In this document: piece after piece, positions 8,667 through 17,940 of the stretch
Layout: each line of letters opens with the position of its first letter
Position numbering within the stretch: the stretch's first letter is position 1
Source: Paucidesulfovibrio sp036541255
GTDB taxonomy: Bacteria > Desulfobacterota > Desulfovibrionia > Desulfovibrionales > Desulfovibrionaceae
Assembly (NCBI GenBank): GCA_036541255.1
Contig: JAZHDD010000044.1
Span: 1 to 58,860 of the forward strand
Direction of reading: 5' to 3'
Length of the DNA: 58,860 nucleotides
The notes under the pieces: generated by a model
What the model was told of the DNA's origin: nothing
Databases searched by the model: none
Seen by the model: the letters and a program-made list of their open reading frames with translations, nothing else
Made by a program: the position numbers and the translations under genes

Positions 8667-11125
8667 CCCCTGCTGGTCGTCCGAGTGGACGGCATGGACG
8701 GAAATTCCATGACCAACCGGGTACCCTTGCCCGGGACGGAATGGATGCTCGCTTTCCCGCCGAGCATTTCCGCCCGCTCCCGAATTCCTATCAGTCCCAT
8801 TCGTTTTTCCGCGAGTGCTTCCAGAGGGCGGACAGTCGGATCAAAGCCGCTGCCGTTGTCCTCCACGCGAAGAATCACGTTGGGATGGGAGGCGATGAGC
8901 CGGACCGTGACCTTGTCGGCCTGTCCGTGCTTGCGAACATTGCTGAGGGCTTCCTGGGCGACCCGAAAAACATGGATGCCTGCCTCTCCGTCCAAGGTCA
9001 CGGTTTCCATGCCTGCGGAAAAGAAGTCCACCTCGATGCCGCTCGACATGCTGAAGTTATGGCAATACTCGGCCAATGTATCCACCAGTCCGATCTGGTC
9101 CAGGCCGGAGGGGCGCAGGTCATAGGCCATGTTGCGCACCGAGGCGATGGACTTGCCGAGTATCTCGGCGCAGCGCAGGGCGCGCTTTTCCATATAGGGC
9201 GGCAGGTCCCGCCCATCATCAAAGAGTGTTTCAAAGGCGATTTTCAGGGCAGAGAGGTCCTGGGCCACGTTGTCATGCAGATCCAGGGCCACGCGTCGCC
9301 GCTCGAATTCCTGGATGCGGATCAGTTCGCGCGCGAGGATGCGTTGGTATTCCTCAGCCCGCTTGCGGTCGGTGATATCGTTCAGCGAGCCTTCAAAAAA
9401 GAGGATTTCATTGTGGGCATCGCGAATGGCCCGAGCCGAGCCCTGTACCCAGATGATGGAGCCGTCGCGTCGTCTTACCTGGAACTCATACACTCCAAGC
9501 GCATCCCCGCTGCTCATCTTGTTGATAAATGCAGAGCGGTCTTGGGGAGTCATGTAGACCTGTTGGGCCAAGTCCGTAACTTCGCCAATGAGTTGCTCCG
9601 GCGAGTCGTACCCAAGCATCAGCGCAATGGCTTTGTTGGCCGAGAGGATGGTGCCGTTCGGCAGTGTCCGGAAGAGTCCCACCGTGGCATTTTCAAACAG
9701 GGTCCGATATTTTTCTTCCGCTTGGGTCAAAAATGTTTGTTTGGCCTCAAGCCGTTCGATCATGTCGTTGATGGCTTCGGCGAGTTCTGCCAGTTCGTCT
9801 TTTTGGGTCAGATGGATGCGGGGAGCCATGTCGCCATGGGAAACACGGCGGATGACATCCAGGATGCGCCGTACCGGGACAAACAGATTGCGCATCAGAA
9901 ACATCAGGGTGAGCAATCCCGAACCAAGGAGCAGCAACAGGGTGAGGGCGAATATTCTGTTGGTGGCGTCCAGCCTGCTTTGGTCCAAGGCCGTACGGGT
10001 CTGGCGCACCGATGTGAGCATGCTTTTTTCCGGAATCGCATACGCCAGCCGCCACTGGGTTGTGGGCAGAGTGTGGAAGGTTACCAGATAGGTCTCATCA
10101 CTCAGGGGCAGGGAGAAGGTGCCGGATTGTTCCTGGCGAAGCGTTTCTGCTGCATTCACCACGGCAGGCAAGGTCGAATCGGTAAGATTGAGTTTGAGCA
10201 ATTGGCCGGGCAGAAGCGTTGTCGGAGGTTTCAGACCCAACATGGGCAAGCGGTCCAGGGGCAGGGCGATGATATCGTTTCCGACCGTGCTCAGGAAACT
10301 GAACCCATAGCAGTCCTTGTCGAAAACCAGAGGGCCGACGAGCATGTCGCTCATCAAGGCGTTCAGCGAAATGTCGATGCCGGTTGCGCCCAGAAAGAGG
10401 CCGTCGCGTGAGTATACGGGCATGCTGACGGTAACGATAAGTCCCTGTCCTAGGGCATCTTTGTGGATTTTATTCCAGACAATGTCCCGGCCGGGATTGT
10501 CCTCGGGCGAGACGGCGCGGAAGCAACCGTCAGTGCGGAGAGTCTGCACCTGCGGCGCCGGCTTGGATTCCACATGGTGGATGTTCGGGTAGTAGCGAGA
10601 AAAACCATCGTTCGTGATGAGCCAAGCTGCGGAGGCACCTTGTACGCTTTCCTTGGCGTGACGGATCAAAGGGTCGATACGCGCCAGGGCCGTTGCCTTG
10701 CGTTTTACCTCCTGCGACAATTGGTCGGAACCCCAATAGGTGCATGAACAGAGTTCCCCAGGATCGTTCGTGAAGATGCCGCTGGCCGGGTGGCGGCGTA
10801 GCGTCGTCACTCCCGTGGCGTCCGTATCCGGGCCTTGGATGCCTTGAGCCAACGTCTCGCGCACGGCTTCGGTCAAAAGGCGGGCCTCTGCTTCAGCCTG
10901 GCGGAAAATAGATTCATAATTCCTGGCGCGTTCACCTATAAGCAGCGACAGGGCGGAGCGGTATTGCCTCAGGATGTGTGTTTCGTTCTGCTCGGTGGAG
11001 AGTTGGCCGAAATGATTAAAACGTTCCAGGGCCACGGTTGCGACCAGAGTGGCCGTGAGCAGAATGGCACCGAGCAGTGCCAGGGAAAAGCGGGCTCCCA
11101 GACGGGAAAACAACGGTCTGAGCAA
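8663..11125 (-). CDS. Membrane sensor histidine kinase (Cache-HAMP-PAS-HisKA_3)
   Basis: 820 residues from TTG at 11125, which has GGAG 7 bases upstream. Domains in order: TM1 (residues 12-32); a large periplasmic double-Cache-like sensor (about 35-385, containing TGIDISLNAL); TM2 (about 390-412); HAMP; a coiled coil; a PAS/PAC domain (about 475-595); a HisKA_3 phosphoacceptor region with the histidine in LDLHDNVAQDLSALK; and a HATPase with VEDNGSGFDP. This is the NarX/DegS/LiaS class that normally pairs with a LuxR-type (NarL) response regulator, but none is in the window. The Cache sensor suggests a small extracellular ligand. A RuvC-like gene precedes it by 25 bases on the same strand. Confidence 0.93.
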   Translation of the reverse strand: MLRPLFSRLGARFSLALLGAILLTATLVATVALERFNHFGQLSTEQNETHILRQYRSALSLLIGERARNYESIFRQAEAEARLLTEAVRETLAQGIQGPDTDATGVTTLRRHPASGIFTNDPGELCSCTYWGSDQLSQEVKRKATALARIDPLIRHAKESVQGASAAWLITNDGFSRYYPNIHHVESKPAPQVQTLRTDGCFRAVSPEDNPGRDIVWNKIHKDALGQGLIVTVSMPVYSRDGLFLGATGIDISLNALMSDMLVGPLVFDKDCYGFSFLSTVGNDIIALPLDRLPMLGLKPPTTLLPGQLLKLNLTDSTLPAVVNAAETLRQEQSGTFSLPLSDETYLVTFHTLPTTQWRLAYAIPEKSMLTSVRQTRTALDQSRLDATNRIFALTLLLLLGSGLLTLMFLMRNLFVPVRRILDVIRRVSHGDMAPRIHLTQKDELAELAEAINDMIERLEAKQTFLTQAEEKYRTLFENATVGLFRTLPNGTILSANKAIALMLGYDSPEQLIGEVTDLAQQVYMTPQDRSAFINKMSSGDALGVYEFQVRRRDGSIIWVQGSARAIRDAHNEILFFEGSLNDITDRKRAEEYQRILARELIRIQEFERRRVALDLHDNVAQDLSALKIAFETLFDDGRDLPPYMEKRALRCAEILGKSIASVRNMAYDLRPSGLDQIGLVDTLAEYCHNFSMSSGIEVDFFSAGMETVTLDGEAGIHVFRVAQEALSNVRKHGQADKVTVRLIASHPNVILRVEDNGSGFDPTVRPLEALAEKRMGLIGIRERAEMLGGKASIHSVPGKGTRLVMEFPSMPSTRTTSRG

Positions 11126-11150
11126 GTCAGTGCTCCGGTTGCAAGGTCTA

Positions 11151-11609
11151 TTATAACGGCCCTGTTTGGTGCAGGCTTTCTGTCCAGCCTAGTTGTTGAA
11201 CGGCATACAAACCAATGAGCACGGCCTCTGCCGCATCGTGGCGAAGGGAAGTGGGTTTTTTCGCCCCGGAGGCACTGATGACTTTTCGTGCGTGCAAGTC
11301 TGCGGCTTTCTTCGCTATGTCTTTGCTGAGCCGATCTTTGTAAGGTAGGAGGGCTTTACGCCACTTTTCAGCGCCCATCTGTAGGACGGGAATGTTGCGG
11401 GTCCGGGCCTCAGTCAGCCATATCCGGGTCAAATCGCCGCCGCCTTCCAGCGCCAGGACCGTGGGGGCGTATTCCCTGAGCAGTGCGGCCGCAGCCCTGC
11501 GCAGCCTTGAGGCATTCCCCAGGTTGTGAGAGCGATACCAGAGCAGTCGTCCGGAGCGATCATAGCAGGAGAGGCCTGTCCGCAAGCCCACGTCAACGGC
11601 AAGCAGCAT
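11151..11609 (-). CDS. RuvC-like RNase H-fold protein, unassigned
   Basis: 152 residues from ATG at 11609, preceded by AGAGG; an upstream extension in frame is unlikely. The fold signature is clear: a first strand with Asp6 in AVDVGLRTG, a second acidic residue Glu55 in LALEGGG, and a C-terminal helix motif HDAAEAVLIG with Asp125 and Glu128. This order D...E...(H)D-x2-E/D is that of RuvC-type resolvases and related RNase H-fold nucleases. It is not close to housekeeping RuvC, whose termini and partners ruvA/ruvB are missing. A basic middle region (WRKALLPYKDRLSKDIAKK) could bind nucleic acid. Function in repair, mobile DNA or RNA metabolism cannot be decided from sequence alone. Confidence 0.7.
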   Translation of the reverse strand: MLLAVDVGLRTGLSCYDRSGRLLWYRSHNLGNASRLRRAAAALLREYAPTVLALEGGGDLTRIWLTEARTRNIPVLQMGAEKWRKALLPYKDRLSKDIAKKAADLHARKVISASGAKKPTSLRHDAAEAVLIGLYAVQQLGWTESLHQTGPL

Positions 11610-11744
11610 GAGGTCAACCTCTTTGCGGGTCTCGATCCTCCAATGGGAGCAGGATCGGTTGATGTACAACCTAATGCATACCCTGAAAGAAAAGAGTTGA
11701 CTAGTTGCCTGAACAGAATGGGTAAATTCCCCATGCGGGGGGGG

Positions 11745-12245
11745 TCAGTCCTGTTTGCCGTTCAGCTTGGCGAGCCTGTCCCGAATGGCAAGCAGGGTTT
11801 CGTGACAGCAAAGCAGGGCGTCCTCCGGGAAATCGTCCAGCACTTCCGCCTGGACCTCGAGACAGGCCGAGGTGATGCGTTCAAGAAGTTTGTTGGCCTT
11901 TGGCAGCAGCTCCACAACCTTGACGCGTCGGTCTTCCTCGGAAACGTGGCGTTGTACCCAGCCGTCTTTTTCGAGTTGATCCAAGGCGCGGACAAGGGTG
12001 GGGGACTCCACGCCGATTGTTTCCGCGATTTCCTTTTGTGATGCGGTGGAGCCGAGGAATTCCACGGTCTTGAGAACGCGCCAGCGACTGTCGCTGAGCC
12101 CGATGCCCTTGAGCCGGGCGTCGATGCGCCGCCGCCATTCACGCGCAAGCTCGTATACGGTCAGCCCGAGGAGGTGGCTTCCTCGGCGGGCGCCCCATTC
12201 CACGCAGGTGCGTCCGTTCTTTTGTTCGTCCAAAGGTCGGTTCAT
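11745..12245 (-). CDS. MarR-family transcriptional regulator
   Basis: 166 residues from ATG 12245, which overlaps the stop of the RND pump gene by ATGA. The winged helix-turn-helix is visible from about 55 to 125: SDSRWRVLKTVEFLG, SQKEIAETIGVESPTLVRALDQLEKDGWV, then the wing with the conserved acidic-basic SEEDRRVKVVEL. Such proteins repress efflux or stress genes and release DNA on binding small aromatic ligands or oxidation. It is the last gene of the efflux operon. A perfect inverted repeat at the operon promoter (16627-16645) is the natural target, giving negative autoregulation of pump and repressor together. Confidence 0.92.
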   Translation of the reverse strand: MNRPLDEQKNGRTCVEWGARRGSHLLGLTVYELAREWRRRIDARLKGIGLSDSRWRVLKTVEFLGSTASQKEIAETIGVESPTLVRALDQLEKDGWVQRHVSEEDRRVKVVELLPKANKLLERITSACLEVQAEVLDDFPEDALLCCHETLLAIRDRLAKLNGKQD

Positions 12246-15200
12246 TTCTTCTCCCTGCCGCGCGCCCGTTCCGTGAGCTCCATGATGATCCGGTAGAATG
12301 TGGGGATGAAGAACGTGGCGATGAACGTGGCTGCCAGCATGCCGCCGATGACACCGGTACCGATGGCGTGTCGGCTGGACGCGCCCGCGCCGGTGCTGAT
12401 GGCCAGAGGGAGCACGCCAAGGATGAAGGCCAGCGAGGTCATGATGATCGGTCGGAACCGGAGGTGGGCGGCCTGGGTAGCGGATTCCATGATGGAAAGT
12501 CCCTGCTTGCGGAGCTGTACGGCAAATTCCACGATGAGGATGGAGTTCTTTGCAGAGAGGCCGATGAGGGTCAACAGGGCGATCTGGAAGTAGACGTCGT
12601 TGGCCAAACCGCGCAGCCATGTTGCGCCGATGGCTCCGAACAAGGCAAAGGGCACGACCATGATGACAGCCAGGGGCAGGGTCCATTTCTCGTATTGGGC
12701 CGCCAGGATCAGGAAGACCATGAGCAGGCCGAGCAGGAAGATGTAGGTGGAGTTGCTGTCTGAAGATCGTTCCTGATAGGCCGATCCGGTCCAGGCCAGG
12801 GTGTAGTCGGAGCCAAGCACCTCGGCTGCGATTTCTTCCATGGCAGCGAGGGCCTGCCCCGAGCTGTAGCCGGGCGCCGGGCCGCCCACCAGCTTGGCTG
12901 CGGGGAAGACGTTGAAGCGTTCCATGGTCACCGGGCCGGTAGTGTTTTCTACGGTGACGAGAGATGTGAGCGGGATCATCTCGTCGCTGTCGGAGCGGAC
13001 AAAGACGTTGCCCAGGTCCGAAGGGTTGTCCCGGTAGTTGGCTTCGGACTGCATGTTGACCTGGAAGGTGCGTCCCAGGATGTTGAAGTCGTTGACGTAA
13101 TAAGAACCGAACGTGGCCTTCATGGTTTCGAAGACGCGGCTGATCGGTACCCCCATGGCTTTGGCGCGCTCACGGTCAAGATTGACGCGGAGTTGGGGCC
13201 AATTGGTGGAAAAGGTGGTGGTGACGCGGCCCAGTTCCGGACGCTTGGCCACGGCGGCCAGGAATTTTCCGGTCGTGTCGGCCAGTTCCCGCACGTCGCC
13301 TTCGCCCCGGTTCTGAAGGTAGCCTTCAAAACCGCCCGTGTTGCTCATGCCCTGAATGGGGGGCATGCCGAAGCAAAGCACAAAGGCGTCCGTAAGCGGG
13401 TATCCCAGGCCGAAGACTCTGTTGACCACATCATCCACGCTGTGTCCTTCCCCTTCGCGTTCCTCCCAGGGCTTGAGCCTGATGAAGGTGGTGCCGGTGT
13501 TGGATTTGGTGGTACCGGAAAAAAGATCCAGTCCGGAAAGGGAGATGATGGTGTCCACCTCCTCCTGGGCCAGCAGGGACTTGTCCAGCTGATTCATGAC
13601 GTCCTGGGTGCGCGACAGGGACGCGCCGTCCGGGAGCAGCGTCAGGGCAATGGCGTAGCCTTTGTCCTCGTCGGGCACGAGTCCGCCGGGAACCCGTTCG
13701 AACAGGCCCCATGTGCAGAATGCCAGCCCGGCAAAGAGGCAGACTGCCAACAGGCCGCGTTTGAGCAGGAAGCGGACGCCCGTGGTGTACCCGTTGGTCA
13801 GCTTGTCGAAGAATTTGTTGAACCACATCAACGGGCGGGGCGGTGCGTGATGCTTGTCGCGCAGGAGCAGCGCGCAGAGGGCCGGGGTCAGTGTCAAGGC
13901 CACCAGACCGGAGATGATCACGGAGACCGAGATGGTCACGGCGAATTGCTTGTACATTTCGCCGGCCAGGCCGCCCATGAAAGCCACGGGCACGAATACG
14001 GCGCAGAGTACGAGCACCGTGGCCACAATGGCGCCGGAAACTTCGTCCATGGCCTTGATGGTGGCCTGTTTGGGGGGCAGCTTCTCGGTGCGCATGACGC
14101 GCTCCACGTTCTCGATGACCAGGATGGCGTCGTCCACGACCGTGCCGATGGCCAGGACCAGACCGAACATGGTCAGGGTGTTGATGGAAAAGCCGAGTAT
14201 CTCCATGCCGGCGAACGCGCCGATGATGGACACGGGCACGGCCAGAACCGGGATGACGGTGGCGCGCCAGTCCTGGAGAAAGATGAAGATGATTAAACAG
14301 ACGAGCAGGAAGGCTTCCAGCAGGGTTTGGCGAACCTCCTGGACCGATATCCGGACGAACGTGGTGGTGTCGTAGGGTACGGAATAGAAGATGCTGGGCG
14401 GGAAGCGCTCACTGAGTTCGTCCATTTTGGCCTGGACGCGTTCCGCGGTTTCCAGGGCGTTGGCGCCGGGAGCGAGATAGATGCCCACTGCCGAGGACGG
14501 GTTGCCTTTGTGCCGGGCTTCAAGGCTGTATGACTTTGCCCCCAATTCCAGCCGGGCCACGTCCTGGAGGCGCAGGATGGTGCCGTCCGGATTGGCGCGC
14601 AGGATGATTTCGCCGAATTCCTTCGCGCTGGTCAAACGGCCCTGTGTGGTCACGGTGTACTGGATTTCCACCGGGCTTTGCTGGGGTTCGGCGCCAATGG
14701 AGCCGGCCGCGAACTGGGCGTTCTGCTCCCTGATGGCCTCGGCCACGTCCGCAGGTGTCAAGCCGAGCTGGGCCAGCCGGTCTGGCTGGAGCCAAATACG
14801 CATGGAGTAGTCGCGGGAACCGAAAACCATGGCGTCGCCCACGCCGGGCAGGCGCTTGATTTCATCGACGATGTTCACCAGGGCGTAGTTGCTGATGAAG
14901 GTGGTGTCGTAGCGGCCGTTTTCGGATTCCAGTTCTACGACCTGAAGCATGCTGGACGAGCGTTTGCTCACGGTCACGCCCAGGCGGCGCACGTCTTCGG
15001 GCAGGCTGGTCTCGGCCGCCTGGACCCGGTTGTTGACGTTGATGGTGTTTTGGTCCGGGTCGCTGCCCACGGCAAAGGTCACGGTGATGCTCAGGGTGCC
15101 GCTGTCCGAGCTGACCGAGTTGATGTAGAGCATCTTGTCCACGCCGTTGATCTGCTGCTCCAGGGGAGCGGCCACGGTGCGGGCGATGACTTCGGCGCTT

Positions 15201-15358
15201 GCTCCGGGATAGGAGGCGCGGACTTCCACCTGGGGCGGGACGATCTCCGGGAATTCCGCGATGGGCAGGTTCCAGAGCGAAATGCCACCCGCCAGGCAGA
15301 TGACCAGCGATATGACCGTCGCGAAAATGGGTCGGTTGACAAAAAAGCGGGAGAACAT
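12242..15358 (-). CDS. RND multidrug efflux pump, HAE1/AcrB family inner-membrane subunit
   Basis: 1038 residues from ATG 15358, one base after the stop of the membrane fusion protein gene; the open frame upstream lies inside that gene. It opens with MFSRFFVNRPIFATVIS and has two halves, each with a large periplasmic porter domain and several membrane helices. TM4 shows the proton-relay aspartate pair in AIGTVVDDAILVIENV, and TM10 contains the conserved lysine region (GLSAKNSILIVEFA). Proteins of this type form trimers and export drugs, bile salts or solvents by proton antiport. No TolC-like outer membrane channel gene is present in the window, so it must use one encoded elsewhere. Confidence 0.96.
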   Translation of the reverse strand: MFSRFFVNRPIFATVISLVICLAGGISLWNLPIAEFPEIVPPQVEVRASYPGASAEVIARTVAAPLEQQINGVDKMLYINSVSSDSGTLSITVTFAVGSDPDQNTINVNNRVQAAETSLPEDVRRLGVTVSKRSSSMLQVVELESENGRYDTTFISNYALVNIVDEIKRLPGVGDAMVFGSRDYSMRIWLQPDRLAQLGLTPADVAEAIREQNAQFAAGSIGAEPQQSPVEIQYTVTTQGRLTSAKEFGEIILRANPDGTILRLQDVARLELGAKSYSLEARHKGNPSSAVGIYLAPGANALETAERVQAKMDELSERFPPSIFYSVPYDTTTFVRISVQEVRQTLLEAFLLVCLIIFIFLQDWRATVIPVLAVPVSIIGAFAGMEILGFSINTLTMFGLVLAIGTVVDDAILVIENVERVMRTEKLPPKQATIKAMDEVSGAIVATVLVLCAVFVPVAFMGGLAGEMYKQFAVTISVSVIISGLVALTLTPALCALLLRDKHHAPPRPLMWFNKFFDKLTNGYTTGVRFLLKRGLLAVCLFAGLAFCTWGLFERVPGGLVPDEDKGYAIALTLLPDGASLSRTQDVMNQLDKSLLAQEEVDTIISLSGLDLFSGTTKSNTGTTFIRLKPWEEREGEGHSVDDVVNRVFGLGYPLTDAFVLCFGMPPIQGMSNTGGFEGYLQNRGEGDVRELADTTGKFLAAVAKRPELGRVTTTFSTNWPQLRVNLDRERAKAMGVPISRVFETMKATFGSYYVNDFNILGRTFQVNMQSEANYRDNPSDLGNVFVRSDSDEMIPLTSLVTVENTTGPVTMERFNVFPAAKLVGGPAPGYSSGQALAAMEEIAAEVLGSDYTLAWTGSAYQERSSDSNSTYIFLLGLLMVFLILAAQYEKWTLPLAVIMVVPFALFGAIGATWLRGLANDVYFQIALLTLIGLSAKNSILIVEFAVQLRKQGLSIMESATQAAHLRFRPIIMTSLAFILGVLPLAISTGAGASSRHAIGTGVIGGMLAATFIATFFIPTFYRIIMELTERARGREKK

Positions 15359-15359
15359 T

Positions 15360-16574
15360 TTATGCGTCCCCGCCTTCGGTCGTGGGTGCTTTTTCCGGCT
15401 TGGAGGAGTCTTCCGGCGTGGCCTTTTCCTCCGAAGCGTCCTTGGCTTGTGCCGGAGCCACACTCACGGGGCTGCCGGGCCGTACCTTGATCACGCCTTC
15501 ACTGACGATGCGGTCGCCGGGCTTGAGGCCTGATTCCACCACGAAATCATCGTTGATCGAGACGCCGAGCTCCAGGGGGCGGGGCGAAGCGATATTGTTT
15601 TCATCCAACACATACGCCATGGGGCCTTTCTGGGTGAAGAGCACGGCGCGTTGCGGAATGATCAAAGCGTCCTTGAGCACGCCGCCTTCGACGAACACCC
15701 GTACATACTGGCCCGGCAGCACCATGCTCTCGGGATTGGCGAATTGGCCGCGTATGCGGATGGAGCCCGTGGCCGGGTCCACTTTCTTGTCCGAAAAGTT
15801 GATGTGTCCCAGACGTTCATACATGGTTCCGTCCACCAGTTTGATGCGCAGGGTGAAGCCGTCCTCCGGGATGACCATCTTGCCTTCGGCGCGCCAGCGG
15901 CGCGTGCGCAGAGCCTCGGAACCGGGGACCGAGAAGTTGACGTAGAGCGGATCAAGTTGGGTAATGGCGGTCAGCACGCTGGTGTTGGCGATGATCAGGC
16001 TGCCTTCGCTCACGGTCTCCTTGCTGGTCATGCCGGAAATAGGAGCGCGAACCTCGTTGTAGTTGAGGCTGATGCGGGCGTCGCGGACCTTGGCCGCGGA
16101 TTCCTGCACGCTGGCCAGGGCGGATTCGTATGCGGTCACGGCATTGTCCCGCTCCTGGGCGCTGACAGCGCCGTCGGCATACAGCTTGACGATGCGGTCC
16201 CGCTCACGGCGGGAGTTTTCCAGACTGGCCTTTTGCCGGGCCAATTCGCCCGCTGTCTGGGCCAGATTGGCGTCGGATTTTTCCGGGTCGATGGTGAAGA
16301 GCAGGTCGTTTTCTTCCACGAAAGAACCTTCAAGGTACTTGCGTTCCAGAAGAATGCCGCCGGTCCGGGCCGTGACTTGGATCTCTCTCGCGCCTGCGGT
16401 TTGCCCCATGTACTCGAAGGTCATGGGCTGGTCGCGCAGGGCCAAGGTCATGTCCTGGACCAGGGGCGGAGGAGGGCCGCCCGCTTTCTGGTCGTCGCCG
16501 GAACAGGCGGACAGGGCGGAAGCAAGGAGCAATGCGAGGCCGCAGACAAGGGCGATTTGTTTTCTGTTCTTCAC
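15360..16574 (-). CDS. RND efflux periplasmic adaptor (membrane fusion lipoprotein)
   Basis: 404 residues from GTG 16574 (frame also open from a TTG at 16613). The GTG start gives a good lipoprotein signal: basic N-terminus (KNRK), hydrophobic core and lipobox LSAC, which would anchor it to the inner membrane. The remainder has the AcrA/MexA order: lipoyl-like half motifs (TGGILLERKYLEGSFVEENDLLF and EVRAPISGMTSKETV), an alpha-hairpin with coiled coil between them, and beta-barrel and membrane-proximal domains. The C-terminus is rich in Glu/Lys/Pro. First gene of a three-gene operon with pump and MarR regulator; the ribosome site is weak (GGGAAAA). Confidence 0.92.
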   Translation of the reverse strand: MKNRKQIALVCGLALLLASALSACSGDDQKAGGPPPPLVQDMTLALRDQPMTFEYMGQTAGAREIQVTARTGGILLERKYLEGSFVEENDLLFTIDPEKSDANLAQTAGELARQKASLENSRRERDRIVKLYADGAVSAQERDNAVTAYESALASVQESAAKVRDARISLNYNEVRAPISGMTSKETVSEGSLIIANTSVLTAITQLDPLYVNFSVPGSEALRTRRWRAEGKMVIPEDGFTLRIKLVDGTMYERLGHINFSDKKVDPATGSIRIRGQFANPESMVLPGQYVRVFVEGGVLKDALIIPQRAVLFTQKGPMAYVLDENNIASPRPLELGVSINDDFVVESGLKPGDRIVSEGVIKVRPGSPVSVAPAQAKDASEEKATPEDSSKPEKAPTTEGGDA

Positions 16575-16626
16575 GTTTTTTTTCCCAAAACAAAGAGTGG
16601 TTAAGCCGTCCAAGAGAAATAGGTAG

Positions 16627-16645
16627 CCTGCTAATTATTAGCAGG
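16627..16645. promoter_or_regulatory. Putative MarR operator of the efflux operon
   Basis: Perfect 9-bp inverted repeat CCTGCTAAT-T-ATTAGCAGG. It lies 3 bases downstream of the -10 box on the minus strand, covering the expected transcription start, and about 50 bases before the adaptor start codon. Size, symmetry and position match MarR-family operators, and the operon encodes a MarR protein. Confidence 0.72.
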
Positions 16646-16648
16646 GCA

Positions 16649-16677
16649 CGTATATCCTCGCACGGGGCGGTTGTCAA
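16649..16677 (-). promoter_or_regulatory. Promoter of the RND efflux operon
   Basis: On the minus strand: TTGACA (perfect -35), 17-base spacer, TATACG (-10). The inferred start site at about 16642 falls inside the palindromic operator, so a bound repressor would block RNA polymerase. Confidence 0.72.
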
Positions 16678-16690
16678 GCGTGAAGAATGG

Positions 16691-16724
16691 ACAACGGGCA
16701 GGAGTCGAAACCCCTGCCCGTTGT
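16691..16724. terminator. Hairpin between metK and the efflux promoter
   Basis: A 12-bp perfect stem (ACAACGGGCAGG / CCTGCCCGTTGT) with a 10-base loop lies 28 bases beyond the metK stop and just before the efflux promoter. The following T-run is poor on both strands, but its position suits termination of panC-panD-metK transcription. Confidence 0.6.
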
Positions 16725-16752
16725 TGTGTTGCGATCTTGTTGCGGTCTGTGC

Positions 16753-17928
16753 TTACAGCTTGCAGGCCGTCTTGAGGTCGGCGGCGGCGTCGGTCTGTTC
16801 CCAGGTGAATTCGGGCAGCTCGCGGCCGAAGTGACCGTAGTTGGTGGTCTTCTGGAAGATGGGGCGGCGCAGCTTGAGGCGCTCCTGGATGAAGTAGGGG
16901 CGCAGGTCAAAGACTTCACGCACGGCTTTGGTCAGGGTCTCGTCGTCGCATTCGCCCGTACCGTGGGAGGTCACGACCACCGAGACAGGCTCGGCCACGC
17001 CGATGGCGTAGGCGATCTGGACTTCGCATTCGCGCGCCAGGCCCGAGGCCACCACATTTTTGGCCACGTAGCGGGCCATGTAGGCTCCGGAGCGGTCCAC
17101 CTTGGAGGGGTCCTTGCCGGAGAAGGCTCCGCCGCCGTGAGCGCCGGCCCCGCCGTAAGTGTCCTGGATGATCTTGCGTCCGGTCAGGCCGCAGTCGCCC
17201 ACAGGGCCGCCGATGACGAAGCGTCCGGTGGGGTTGACGTAGACCTTGAGCTTGTCGTCCAGCAGATTCTGGGGCAGCGAGTGGAAGATGACTTCCTTCT
17301 TGATGGCCTCGACCAGGTCGGAATGGGCAATGTTCTCGTCATGCTGCGAGGACACGACCACGTTGTCGATACGCACGGGTTTGCCGTCCTGGTACTGCAC
17401 GGCCACCTGGGTCTTACCGTCCGGACGCAGGAAGTCGAGAACGCCTTCCTTGCGTACATAGGTCAGACGGCGGGAAAGCTTGTGAGCCAGATAAATCGGA
17501 GTGGGCATCAGCGGAGCGGTTTCGCTGGTGGCGAAGCCGAACATCATGCCCTGGTCTCCGGCGCCCTGTTCTTCGGGCTTCTGGCGATCGACGCCCTGGG
17601 CAATGTCCGGGGACTGCTTGTCGATGGAGGAGATCACGGCGCAGGTCTGCCAGTCGAAGCCCATGGTGTCGGAAGAATTGTAACCGATATCCCGGATGGT
17701 GTTGCGCACGATGTCGGGCAGGTCGGCATAGGCCGAGGTGGTGATTTCACCCGCGATAAAGGCCATGCCTGTGGTGACCAGGGTTTCGCAGGCCACGCGG
17801 GAGTTGGGGTCCTGGCCGATGAGGGCGTCGAGTACCGCGTCGGAAATCTGGTCGGCGACTTTGTCGGGATGTCCCTCAGTCACGGATTCAGAAGTGAAAA
17901 TGTATTTCCCTTTGGGCGAAAAAAACAT
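16753..17928 (-). CDS. metK: S-adenosylmethionine synthetase
   Basis: 391 residues, normal MetK length. It makes S-adenosylmethionine from methionine and ATP in the cytoplasm. Seen: TSESVTEGHPDKVADQISDAVLD at the N-terminus (ATP and metal binding), GAGDQGMMFG, and GGAGAHGGGAFSGKDPSKVDRS (the methionine/phosphate loop). TAAGGAGG precedes ATG. It is the last gene after panC and panD with 12 bases between panD and metK, suggesting a co-transcribed pantothenate/SAM unit. No SAM riboswitch was recognised upstream. Confidence 0.98.
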   Translation of the reverse strand: MFFSPKGKYIFTSESVTEGHPDKVADQISDAVLDALIGQDPNSRVACETLVTTGMAFIAGEITTSAYADLPDIVRNTIRDIGYNSSDTMGFDWQTCAVISSIDKQSPDIAQGVDRQKPEEQGAGDQGMMFGFATSETAPLMPTPIYLAHKLSRRLTYVRKEGVLDFLRPDGKTQVAVQYQDGKPVRIDNVVVSSQHDENIAHSDLVEAIKKEVIFHSLPQNLLDDKLKVYVNPTGRFVIGGPVGDCGLTGRKIIQDTYGGAGAHGGGAFSGKDPSKVDRSGAYMARYVAKNVVASGLARECEVQIAYAIGVAEPVSVVVTSHGTGECDDETLTKAVREVFDLRPYFIQERLKLRRPIFQKTTNYGHFGRELPEFTWEQTDAAADLKTACKL

Positions 17929-17940
17929 TCCGTGTCCTCC

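Noticed and set aside
8741..10411. A 556-residue plus-strand frame opposite the Cache histidine kinase
   Set aside because: The kinase motifs on the minus strand are complete; the plus frame has no domain and no start context.
17929..17940. SAM riboswitch before metK
   Set aside because: Only 12 bases separate panD and metK; there is no room for an aptamer and none was seen upstream of panC.
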